Source: Kiloniella majae
GTDB taxonomy: Bacteria; Pseudomonadota; Alphaproteobacteria; Kiloniellales; Kiloniellaceae
NCBI RefSeq assembly: GCF_002118315.1
Contig: NZ_MTSZ01000005.1
Location: 62,001 to 126,000, forward strand
DNA: 64,000 nucleotides
Direction: 5' to 3'
Position numbers and translations under genes: made by a program. Shown in pieces: positions 17,764 through 29,155 of the stretch. Each line of letters opens with the position of its first letter. Position 1 is the first letter of the stretch. A model generated the notes under the pieces. It was not told the origin of the DNA, did not search any database, and saw nothing but the letters and a program-made list of their open reading frames with translations.

Positions 17764-19058
17764 TGCTCAGTTTCAAAAAAGTGCTCTTAACAACAGCTTT
17801 TGCTATTGCACTGCCCTCCGGTCTTGTGGCGGACTCGGCTGTTGATCCTCGGCGTGATACCTATCGACAGCTTGAATTGTTTGGCGATGTTTTCGAACGC
17901 ATCAAGGCCAATTATGTCGAAGAAGTTTCTGATGAAGAGCTAATCGAATCAGCTATTCATGGCATGTTAACCCGCCTTGATCCCCATTCAAGCTATCTAA
18001 CACCGGACTCTTTCAAAGATATGCGGGTACAGACACGGGGCGAATTTGGTGGACTTGGTATCGAAGTAACAATGGAAAACGGCTTTGTAAAAGTTGTCTC
18101 ACCCATTGATGATACGCCTGCTGCACGGGCGGGTATTGAAGCTGGTGATTACATCACACATCTTGACGGTGAAGCTGTTTTGGGCCTGACCCTTCAAGAA
18201 GCCGTTGAAAAAATGCGTGGCAAAGTTGGCAGTGAACTGAAAATTACCATCAGCCGTGAAGGCGTTGATTCTTTTGACGTAACGTTAGAACGCGATGTCA
18301 TCAAAGTCCGTTCAGTCCGTCACCGCATAGAAGACAACATCGGTTATGTCCGGGTCTCTTCCTTCAACGAACAAACGACGCCAGGTCTGGAAAAATCCAT
18401 AAAAGCAATCCAGGATGAGCTTGGCGACAAGATGATCGGTCTTGTATTGGACTTACGATTAAATCCTGGCGGTTTGTTAACAGAAGCAATCTCTGTATCT
18501 GACGCTTTCCTCGAACAGGGTGAAATTGTATCTACCCGCGGACGGGATAACAGCAATGCGCAACGTTTTAACGCTAGATCCGGTGATTTGATCAACGGTA
18601 AACCGCTAGTAGTTCTAATTAACGGAGGCTCCGCGTCTGCTTCTGAAATCGTCGCAGGTGCCCTGCAGGATCATCGACGCGCAATCATCATGGGAACGCA
18701 GTCGTTCGGTAAAGGATCCGTGCAAACCATTATGCCATTGCTTGGCAATGGTGCGATGCGTCTGACCACAAGCCGTTACTATACTCCTTCTGGTCGTTCT
18801 ATTCAGGCCGAAGGGATTGCACCGGATATCATCGTTGAACAGGCCAAAATCGAAACGCTCGATAACAAAGGGCAACGACGCGAAGCCGATCTACGAGGTG
18901 CACTGGAAAACAAGGGTGGCACCAACGGAGATAACGGTGAAGATGGTGACGGCAAAGCAGATGAAGCTGCCAAGCCGCAAGATTATCAACTTGATCGCGC
19001 TCTGGACCTTATTCAGGGAATTGCTCTCTACAGCACAAGCAGTGGGGCAAGTAACTAA
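17763..19058 (+). CDS. ctpA: Carboxyl-terminal processing serine protease (S41)
   Basis: 431 aa, with an N-terminal signal peptide (LLTTAFAIALPSGLVADS), a PDZ domain (~90-170, GGLGIEVTMENG) and an S41 catalytic domain. The nucleophile lies in NGGSASASEIV (~residue 290) and the base Lys in GTQSFGKGSVQ. The enzyme cleaves C-terminal peptides of periplasmic proteins, including cell-wall hydrolases. It overlaps envC by one base, so the two are coupled in translation; a wall-hydrolase activator and a protease beside it fit a joint role in envelope remodelling. The C-terminal tail is rich in Gly, Asp and Lys. Confidence 0.95.
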   Translation: MLSFKKVLLTTAFAIALPSGLVADSAVDPRRDTYRQLELFGDVFERIKANYVEEVSDEELIESAIHGMLTRLDPHSSYLTPDSFKDMRVQTRGEFGGLGIEVTMENGFVKVVSPIDDTPAARAGIEAGDYITHLDGEAVLGLTLQEAVEKMRGKVGSELKITISREGVDSFDVTLERDVIKVRSVRHRIEDNIGYVRVSSFNEQTTPGLEKSIKAIQDELGDKMIGLVLDLRLNPGGLLTEAISVSDAFLEQGEIVSTRGRDNSNAQRFNARSGDLINGKPLVVLINGGSASASEIVAGALQDHRRAIIMGTQSFGKGSVQTIMPLLGNGAMRLTTSRYYTPSGRSIQAEGIAPDIIVEQAKIETLDNKGQRREADLRGALENKGGTNGDNGEDGDGKADEAAKPQDYQLDRALDLIQGIALYSTSSGASN

Positions 19059-19093
19059 AGACTTCTGGGCAGATAACATCAGTTGGACCAACT

Positions 19094-20524
19094 GTGAACT
19101 GGAAAAAAATCTTACTTATAACTTGCTGGGCTGCATTGATTTCCGTAATTGGTGCAGCCGTCGGCTATACAGTTCTGGGCCCACATGTGCCTTTGCCGTA
19201 TCAGTATGTAGAAGAACATGATCCTCCTAACAATGATGAAAATCATTCCGGTGAAGAAGCATCTTCTGCTGATGACGATATCGCTCATGAAGAAAATATA
19301 GATCCCGATTTAACACAGCCTGAAACGTCTCCGGATGCAGAAGAAACATCTGATGCAACAGAAGCTCCCGCGACAACAACACAAGAAGAGCCCTCTTCCT
19401 CGCATGAGGCGGAAAATACAGCTGAACACGACAATAACGAAGCTGTGGGTGAGCCTCTCGAAAAGGAAGTTACTTCGCCAGAAGAAACAGAAGATCACAG
19501 CTCCAGTACTGAAACCGATCAAAACAGTGCTACTTCTGAAGAATCATCCTCTATAAAGTCTTCTGAGGAAGACGAGCAAAGTTATAATCAGAAAACTGAG
19601 ACGGTAGCTCCGGAAGAGAAAAAAGAAGGCACTGAAGACAAAACATCCGCGCCTACACAGAACACGACTTCGTCTGAAGCGCCCGAAGTAGCTGCTATAG
19701 ATCCGTCGCCCTTCCCAAAGAATCCTCCGGTTTTCAGTACCGAACCAAGTTGGAAACTTTATGGACAAAAAGTTCCTGCCGCCGACGGACGTCCCAGAAT
19801 TGCAATTGTTTTAACGGGATTAGGTTTATCACGTGCAGCAACTGAAGCAGCAATACGCCAGCTCCCCAGTGAAATAACACTGTCCTTTACACCTTACGCT
19901 AAAAACCTTGAAAGCTGGATTGCGTTGGCCCGCTCTATAAATCACGAAGTCATGCTTGATTTACCAATGGAACCCTTGACCTATCCATCCGATGATCCTG
20001 GCCCCCAAGCACTACTGACTGGGCGCCAGCCCGAAGGTAATCTTAATAATCTCGCCTGGATTGCAAACAGGGGCTCCGGTTATGTAGGTATGAGTGCCTA
20101 TATGGGCAGTCGCTTTGTAACCTCGGAACGGCAAATGCGCCCTGTCATGGAGTACTTCAAGGATCACGGTCTTCTCTTCCTTGATAGCGGAGACAATGAC
20201 GCCAGTCTTGTGCCTTCAATCGGTAAAAGTCTCGGCACACCGGTTGTCGTGAACCAACGGGCAATTGACGAAGCACAATTGAGTAGACAGGCAATTGATG
20301 CTCGTTTAGCGCAAATTGAACGCATCGCCACAAAGAATGGCTACGCCATTGCAACGGGACGCCCCTTTCCTGTGACACTTGAACGAGTTGCTAAATGGGT
20401 TAGCACTATTGAAGAAAAAGGCTACCAATTAGTACCTATTACCGCTGTAATAGATGAAAGCTCACTGACACCAACACAAGAACCATCGAGCCCAACTAAT
20501 AGCACCGCTGTTGAATCCAACTAG
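19094..20524 (+). CDS. Divergent polysaccharide deacetylase (YibQ-like) with long acidic linker
   Basis: 476 aa, GTG start. Residues 3-30 form a signal anchor (WKKILLITCWAALI...). Residues ~40-215 are a low-complexity linker made mostly of Glu, Ser, Thr, Asp and Ala. The C-terminal ~240 residues are the divergent polysaccharide deacetylase domain (DUF610; RIAIVLTGLGLS, EVMLDLPMEP, GYVGMSAYMGSRF, LFLDSGDNDASLV). The linker would span the periplasm and place the domain in the wall. It follows ctpA by 35 bp; YibQ proteins share operons with EnvC elsewhere. The substrate is not established. Confidence 0.88.
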   Translation: MNWKKILLITCWAALISVIGAAVGYTVLGPHVPLPYQYVEEHDPPNNDENHSGEEASSADDDIAHEENIDPDLTQPETSPDAEETSDATEAPATTTQEEPSSSHEAENTAEHDNNEAVGEPLEKEVTSPEETEDHSSSTETDQNSATSEESSSIKSSEEDEQSYNQKTETVAPEEKKEGTEDKTSAPTQNTTSSEAPEVAAIDPSPFPKNPPVFSTEPSWKLYGQKVPAADGRPRIAIVLTGLGLSRAATEAAIRQLPSEITLSFTPYAKNLESWIALARSINHEVMLDLPMEPLTYPSDDPGPQALLTGRQPEGNLNNLAWIANRGSGYVGMSAYMGSRFVTSERQMRPVMEYFKDHGLLFLDSGDNDASLVPSIGKSLGTPVVVNQRAIDEAQLSRQAIDARLAQIERIATKNGYAIATGRPFPVTLERVAKWVSTIEEKGYQLVPITAVIDESSLTPTQEPSSPTNSTAVESN

Positions 20525-20542
20525 AAAAAGAATATCCAAACT

Positions 20543-21034
20543 ATGTCTGACGCCCCTTTAACAGATCGCCAGATCGAAGCCTTACCCTATCGACCATGCG
20601 TTGGCATCATGCTTCTTAATCAGGATAACAACGTCTTTGTCGCACAACGTATCGATAACCCTGGTGAAGCATGGCAAATGCCACAGGGCGGGATCGACGA
20701 GGGTGAAAATCCAATGACTGCGGCCCTCAGAGAGCTGGAAGAAGAAACAGGCACTGCTAAAGCCAGCTTGATCGCCGAAAGTCGAGACTGGTATGCCTAT
20801 GATCTACCCAGAGAGCTTGTCCCAAAGATATGGAAAGGCCGTTATCGGGGGCAAAAGCAAAAGTGGTTTGTCTTCAGATTCGAAGGGCAGGACACTGATA
20901 TCAATATAGAGACTGAAATACCGGAATTTTCTGACTGGAAGTGGGTCGTGATGAAATCCTTACCTGATCTCATTGTTCCCTTTAAAAAGAAGCTCTATCA
21001 ACAGCTTGTTGAGGAATTTATACAGTACGGCTAA
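20543..21034 (+). CDS. rppH: RNA pyrophosphohydrolase
   Basis: 163 aa. The Nudix box spans residues ~49-71 (GGIDEGE...RELEEETG, with all catalytic Glu residues). The start PYRPCVGIMLLN and the stretch WPxG-like WQMPQGG are typical of RppH/NudH, which removes pyrophosphate from the 5' end of mRNA and starts decay by RNase E; members of this group also hydrolyse dinucleoside polyphosphates. It follows the deacetylase by 18 bp. The next gene, on the opposite strand, ends at the very next base after its stop. Confidence 0.94.
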   Translation: MSDAPLTDRQIEALPYRPCVGIMLLNQDNNVFVAQRIDNPGEAWQMPQGGIDEGENPMTAALRELEEETGTAKASLIAESRDWYAYDLPRELVPKIWKGRYRGQKQKWFVFRFEGQDTDINIETEIPEFSDWKWVVMKSLPDLIVPFKKKLYQQLVEEFIQYG

Positions 21035-21364
21035 TCATTTGAAATAGGCTTCACTCAGATCGACAACTTCTACGGATAACATCGCTGTTCCCGCGAGAGC
21101 TTGTGTCTTCCTTTCAAGCAACCTTGCCCCAAGCATCTCTTTTTGTTGTGGACTACGTCCTGGCAGCAGCTTCACAGTTGTATGCATATAAAGTTGTTTG
21201 TCAGATCCCGTCATAAAATGATCGCTAGCTATTGCCCTTACCTTGATCGTTGCTCGATCAAACAGGCCTGTATCGACCATTCCCTCGAACAAACTTTCAA
21301 TCAAACTGGAAATATCAATCTGATTTTGCAGAGGTGTTGCATATTCAACAATACAGTGTGGCAT
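21035..21364 (-). CDS. 5-carboxymethyl-2-hydroxymuconate isomerase family tautomerase
   Basis: 109 aa if translation begins at the second Met (21364). The tautomerase superfamily uses an N-terminal Pro as catalytic base, and MPHCIVEYA gives exactly that Pro1, whereas the upstream ATG at 21379 would bury it. The family isomerises a ring-cleavage product of homoprotocatechuate, but no other gene of that pathway is here, so the true substrate is open. The stop codon abuts the rppH stop with no spacer. Confidence 0.87.
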   Translation of the reverse strand: MPHCIVEYATPLQNQIDISSLIESLFEGMVDTGLFDRATIKVRAIASDHFMTGSDKQLYMHTTVKLLPGRSPQQKEMLGARLLERKTQALAGTAMLSVEVVDLSEAYFK

Positions 21365-21452
21365 GAGATTTAGATCCATAGAGCATCAAATTACCTTCAA
21401 GGTAACAAGGGATCAGGGTAACAAACAAGCGATAACAGAGACATATCATTCA

Positions 21453-21938
21453 TCAACTCTCATTTTCCCACTTCATTGGTCGATATTTTACACCCTCTTT
21501 CTCGCACCATTCATCAAGAGCGACAAAGCCATGGGAACAATAAAAATCGTATCCTTGCGAAGATGCATTTACGTATAACTCATCCGGAGACAGTGTCATG
21601 ACAACACGCCTGAAAAGTTGTGTTGCCAGATGGCGTTTCTGCGCATAATCAGCAATAAAGAGAAGAAGAATTTGTTTATCATTGATCTCTAGATAACCGG
21701 ATATCCGATCATCCTCTTCCTGTACCAGAAGTGCTTTTGATCCCGTCACCAGCCTCTTTAAAATTTGATCAAACGATACATAATCCTCAAAATCATTCCA
21801 TCCCTTCTCATCAAAGTCTGATGCAATGCTTCTTTTGGCTTCTGCGATCACCATTTCGGATACATCTTCAATATCATCTATGCCGCAAGGCCTGATTATT
21901 CTGCCATCATTCAGCAGAACGATTTCCATAAAAGACAT
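21453..21938 (-). CDS. GNAT family N-acetyltransferase
   Basis: 161 aa. The fold is that of GNAT enzymes: N-terminal strand RIIRPCGIDDIEDV, central strand DDRISGYLEIND, acetyl-CoA site near QILLLFIADYAQKRHLATQLFRRV (a Q/RxxGxA-like loop with Gly replaced) and C-terminal YDFYCSHGFVALDEW. The end resembles the PhnO/YncA type. The start follows GGGGAGCTTT. The acceptor substrate is unknown. It is divergent from the PhnA-like gene, with a 274-bp gap in which I saw no clear structured element. Confidence 0.85.
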   Translation of the reverse strand: MSFMEIVLLNDGRIIRPCGIDDIEDVSEMVIAEAKRSIASDFDEKGWNDFEDYVSFDQILKRLVTGSKALLVQEEDDRISGYLEINDKQILLLFIADYAQKRHLATQLFRRVVMTLSPDELYVNASSQGYDFYCSHGFVALDEWCEKEGVKYRPMKWENES

Positions 21939-22212
21939 AAAGCTCCCCTACTGATCAACTGACCTTCGCAATACGTCAGCCGACAAAACACACTGTTAAC
22001 CAACAGTATTCTCTAAAAGAATGAAAAAACTGTATCTTAGCTTCCCTCAAAAACACTATGAACAGATAAAAGCGTTATGAACATGATTTCTGCCAAATAT
22101 CACTGACTAACGTTGTCGCTATGCAGTAGGGCTGCTATTGTCCCGAAAAATCAGAGAAAGCTTATAAAACTCAAAGCGTCTGAGATCTAATTTACAAACG
22201 AAAGATCAAAAC

Positions 22213-22794
22213 ATGGCCTTAGATAATGATCTTCTTGGTCGCGCAGAATCCAAGTGCGAACTATGTAGTACATCAAGCGATTTAGATGCTTATAACATCC
22301 CCCCGGATTCAGATGGCACATTGGATCAGAGAATTTTACTCTGCGGAACCTGCCGTACGCAGATTGCACAAGAAAACGACCTGGATGTTAATCATTGGCG
22401 CTGCCTCAACGACAGTATGTGGAGCCAGGTTCCGGCCGTTCAAGTTATGGCATGGCGCATGCTAAACCGCCTAAATAGTGAGAGTTGGGCCCAAGATCTT
22501 TTGGATATGCTCTATCTCGATGACGAAATATTATCTTGGGCTCAATCAGGTATTTCTTCCCCCTTAGAAGAAGAAAGCGCCGTAAAACACCTTGATGCAA
22601 ACGGTGCTGTTCTTGAAGCAGGCGACACAGTCACCCTGATCAAAGATCTGAACGTAAAAGGTGGCGGTTTTACAGCAAAAAGAGGCACAGCCGTGCGGGG
22701 AATATCCTTGGTCCCGGACACACCCGAACACATAGAAGGTCGCGTCAACGGACAGCAAATAGTCATTCTGACCAAATACGTTAAAAAGTCATAG
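22213..22794 (+). CDS. PhnA-like (YjdM) protein
   Basis: 193 aa. An N-terminal zinc-ribbon-like region with two pairs of Cys (CELC near residue 14, CGTC near 44) is followed by helices and the C-terminal PhnA domain (DANGAVLEAGDTVTLIKDLNVK to the end). Despite the name, PhnA/YjdM is not needed for phosphonate breakdown and its role is unsettled. The C-terminal domain is SH3-like. It is isolated: a GNAT gene lies upstream on the other strand and a TerC gene downstream. Confidence 0.88.
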   Translation: MALDNDLLGRAESKCELCSTSSDLDAYNIPPDSDGTLDQRILLCGTCRTQIAQENDLDVNHWRCLNDSMWSQVPAVQVMAWRMLNRLNSESWAQDLLDMLYLDDEILSWAQSGISSPLEEESAVKHLDANGAVLEAGDTVTLIKDLNVKGGGFTAKRGTAVRGISLVPDTPEHIEGRVNGQQIVILTKYVKKS

Positions 22795-22820
22795 GTCCCG
22801 AATATCACTGAATATAAAAA

Positions 22821-22851
22821 GAGAGCCGCAAAATCCTATTCTGCGGCTCTC
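22821..22851 (-). terminator. Terminator of the terC-like gene
   Basis: A perfect 10-bp stem (GAGAGCCGCA at 22821-22830 with 22842-22851) with an 11-nt loop. Read on the minus strand, a T-rich run (complement of 22811-22820) follows the stem, so it should mainly stop transcription from 22889-23632 and may also act for the convergent PhnA gene. Confidence 0.82.
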
Positions 22852-22888
22852 ACTATGTACAGATAAATGGGCTCAAGTATTAACGGCC

Positions 22889-23632
22889 TCAGGCCTGACT
22901 AGCCTTTTTCTTACGTCGTTTTCGCGACAGCATATTGAGCAGTTCCACAAAGGCAGAAAAAGCCATCGCCGCATAGATATATCCCTTAGGTACATGTACT
23001 CCGAAACCATCCGCGATCAGGGTCATCCCGATCATCAAAAGAAAGCCTAGTGCCAACATTACGATCGTTGGGTTTGCTTCTATAAAACGAGACAAAGGTC
23101 CCGCAGCCAGCAACATGGCAATAACCGCAGTAACAACGGCGATGACCATAATCGAGATATGGTCCGTCATCCCAACTGCTGTGATAATGCTGTCGATGGA
23201 AAAGACAAGGTCAAGAACCAGTATCTGACCGATCACCGTCGCAAAACTGCTCACGACAACATTTTTTGCATCTGCATCGTCATCCCCGGGGTCGACACTA
23301 TGATGGATTTCCTTCGTCGCCTTCCAGACAAGAAACAAACCACCAGTGATGAGGATGATATCTCGCCATGAGAAGCTATGGTCAAGCAGGGTGATAACCG
23401 GCTCGACGAGCTGAACAATAATTGCAACGGTCCCCAGTAAAGCAAGTCGGAAAATGAGGGCAAGACTGAGGCCAATGACACGTGCCTTAGGTCTTTGAGC
23501 TTCAGGAAGTTTGTTGGTCAGAATAGATACGAAGATAAGATTATCAATCCCCAGAACAACTTCCATGACAATCAAAGTAAAAAGAGCCATCCAGGCAGAT
23601 GGTTCACTTAGCAAAGTTACAAGATTTTCCAT
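22889..23632 (-). CDS. TerC family integral membrane protein
   Basis: 247 aa with about seven membrane segments. The family signature appears as [15 protein letters not shown] and [15 protein letters not shown], with Asp residues buried in the membrane; TerC-type proteins are linked to tellurite resistance and, in other bacteria, to manganese efflux or export of metals to secreted enzymes. The C-terminus is basic ([11 protein letters not shown]). It lies between the atp operon and the PhnA gene, each separated by a terminator. Confidence 0.9.
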   Translation of the reverse strand: MENLVTLLSEPSAWMALFTLIVMEVVLGIDNLIFVSILTNKLPEAQRPKARVIGLSLALIFRLALLGTVAIIVQLVEPVITLLDHSFSWRDIILITGGLFLVWKATKEIHHSVDPGDDDADAKNVVVSSFATVIGQILVLDLVFSIDSIITAVGMTDHISIMVIAVVTAVIAMLLAAGPLSRFIEANPTIVMLALGFLLMIGMTLIADGFGVHVPKGYIYAAMAFSAFVELLNMLSRKRRKKKASQA

Positions 23633-23730
23633 GAACTCATTTTTAGAAGTTAAAGGCTAAAATAATTCCGAACAATCATTAGCCATATTGTCTTGAGGAT
23701 CAACGATAAGATTTAAAGCGATTTAGATAC

Positions 23731-23765
23731 AAAAAAGCCCGGGCTAGAAAGCACCGGGCTTTTTT
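23731..23765. terminator. Bidirectional terminator after atpC
   Basis: A perfect 12-bp stem (AAAAAAGCCCGG at 23731-23742 with 23754-23765), with the A-run and T-run giving a U-tract in both directions. It lies 18 bp after the atpC stop and ends the atpHAGDC operon. Confidence 0.93.
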
Positions 23766-23783
23766 AATTCATAAACTGTCTAA

Positions 23784-24191
23784 TCAGCCAATAGCTGTAA
23801 GCATGGCCTCAGACAATCCGATCTGTTTTCTTGCGGCGTCACGAGCATCATCATCTTTTGCATCGGAAAGGTCTTCCTTAGCATCCTGAAGCTGTTGCTG
23901 GACTGCTGCTTTGTCAATCTCGCCTACAGGCTGCGCAATTTCAGCGAGAACGGTACAGCGTTCCGTGGTTACCTCGGCAAAGCCACCGGCGACAAAAATA
24001 CGCTCACTAATCTCTTTACCAGAGTAGATCGCGATTACGCCGGGGCGAACCGTGGAAATCATCGGTGCGTGACGCGGCAGCACACCAAAGTCACCATCTT
24101 CACCTGGGACGACAACCATGTCGACACTCTGGGAAAGGAGTAGTTTCTCTGGAGAAACGAGTTCGAATTCGACCTGTTCTTTGGCCATCAT
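23784..24191 (-). CDS. atpC: ATP synthase F1 subunit epsilon
   Basis: 135 aa. It has the N-terminal beta-sandwich (FELVSPEKLLLSQSVDMVVVPGEDGDFGVLPRHAPMISTVRPG) and a C-terminal helical hairpin of normal length. Epsilon couples the rotor to F1 and can inhibit ATP hydrolysis. Two consecutive ATGs (24191, 24188) could start it. It is the last gene of the operon, 43 bp after atpD. Confidence 0.97.
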   Translation of the reverse strand: MMAKEQVEFELVSPEKLLLSQSVDMVVVPGEDGDFGVLPRHAPMISTVRPGVIAIYSGKEISERIFVAGGFAEVTTERCTVLAEIAQPVGEIDKAAVQQQLQDAKEDLSDAKDDDARDAARKQIGLSEAMLTAIG

Positions 24192-24234
24192 TCTCTTCCT
24201 GCTACCTGTCTAACGACAATTAAAATCAGAAACC

Positions 24235-25656
<1,422 letters not shown>

Positions 25657-25701
25657 TTAGTGTCACTCCTAAGCCAATGCGCTTGCCAAAGTTCTCTATG
25701 A

Positions 25702-26586
25702 TCAGAGAGCTTCCTTGGCGGAGATAATTTCAATCAATTCGTTTGTAATGATCGCCTGTCTTGTTCTGTTGTACTGAATAGACAGTTTATCAATCATTTC
25801 ACCGGCATTACGTGTCGCATTATCCATCGCGGACATACGCGCCCCGTGTTCGCTGGCGTTATTTTCGAGCATTGCTTTGAAAATCTGAACAGCAATGTTG
25901 CGTGGCAACAGATCGCTCAAAATTTTCTCATCAGATGGCTCGTAATCATATACACCACCGTCCGCGAGGGTTGATGCGTCAGCATCGCCTTCAGCTTCAA
26001 ACGGGATCAACTGCTGAGCCGTTGGAATTTGTGCGATTGCAGATTGGAACTTCGCATAGAAGATCGTGCAAACGTCAAACTCACCAGCTTTAAACATAGA
26101 CAACACACGGTCTGCAACCGTTGCCGCTTTGTCAAAACCAAGGCTTGGTTTAGCGATGTCTTCGATTGTATCTACAATGTTGTTCCCAAAATCACGACGC
26201 AACTGATCGCGTGATTTCCGGCCAACACAATAGATCTTAATCGTTTTTCCAGCACTAAGTAGCTCTTTCGCTTTATTACGGGCTTCTCTAACAATGTTAG
26301 AGTTAAAGCCGCCACAAAGGCCGCGATCAGCCGCAGCTACTATCAGCAGATGAACGTCATCTTTACCTGTACCAGCTAGAAGTGGCGATGCTCCGGGCTG
26401 TTTGCCGGCCGATGCAGCAAGAGAGCCTAGCATCCGCTCCATACGCTCTGCGTATGGACGGGATGCTTCAGCTTGTTCTTGTGCACGACGTAGCTTAGCC
26501 GCAGCAACCATTTTCATGGCTGATGTGATCTTCTGCGTTGACTTAACGCTGGCGATCCTAAGTTTAAGGTCGTTCAAGTTTGGCAT
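25702..26586 (-). CDS. atpG: ATP synthase F1 subunit gamma
   Basis: 294 aa. The N-terminal helix ([36 protein letters not shown], residues 1-~36) and the C-terminal helix ([36 protein letters not shown]) form the coiled-coil shaft that turns inside alpha3beta3; the Rossmann-like middle shows LCGGFN. It lies between atpA (47 bp) and atpD (45 bp). Confidence 0.98.
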   Translation of the reverse strand: MPNLNDLKLRIASVKSTQKITSAMKMVAAAKLRRAQEQAEASRPYAERMERMLGSLAASAGKQPGASPLLAGTGKDDVHLLIVAAADRGLCGGFNSNIVREARNKAKELLSAGKTIKIYCVGRKSRDQLRRDFGNNIVDTIEDIAKPSLGFDKAATVADRVLSMFKAGEFDVCTIFYAKFQSAIAQIPTAQQLIPFEAEGDADASTLADGGVYDYEPSDEKILSDLLPRNIAVQIFKAMLENNASEHGARMSAMDNATRNAGEMIDKLSIQYNRTRQAIITNELIEIISAKEAL

Positions 26587-26633
26587 GTCGTTACTCGTTT
26601 CCCGCAGCCATTAAACTCTGGTTACAAAAGCCC

Positions 26634-28741
<2,108 letters not shown>

Positions 28742-29155
28742 GATAAGCCAGAAATTGACCCTGCCTGCACAGGTCGCATTTCAGTGAAGCCGAAATTCAA
28801 TCGATAAGAAAAGTACATTGTACTAATCATCAGGCGCGGGTTTGGTATCACAGACATAACAGGGTTTCAAGCGAGTCAGACGAAAGATTCGGCCTTTTAT
28901 GACAGACTTTTTCGCAACTGCGGCGAAATGAGTCCCCTGTAACCCCAGTGAAGTCGCTGTTTATCCTTGGAAATACACCTATTTGGCACTCTGTTTTTTT
29001 ATCGCAGTTTTCCAAAAAAAACTTTTACTTCCAAATCTCCGCCACTTTACGAGATTAATTACGACATTCAGCAGACGTGATCAGGAACGACTTCAAACAA
29101 ATAAAACCGCATATATAGAGATGCATACGACTGTTAATAGGCTCAATTCTTGAGG
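28742..29155. other. Intergenic region between priA and atpH
   Basis: 414 bp without a credible gene. Both flanking genes run on the minus strand, so it should hold the end of priA transcription and the atpHAGDC promoter. A weak -10-like TACAAT on the minus strand (28817-28822) sits in the palindrome GTACATTGTAC (28813-28823), about 75 bp before atpH, with no good -35. An imperfect repeat near 29135-29155 is too poor to call a terminator. Confidence 0.5.
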
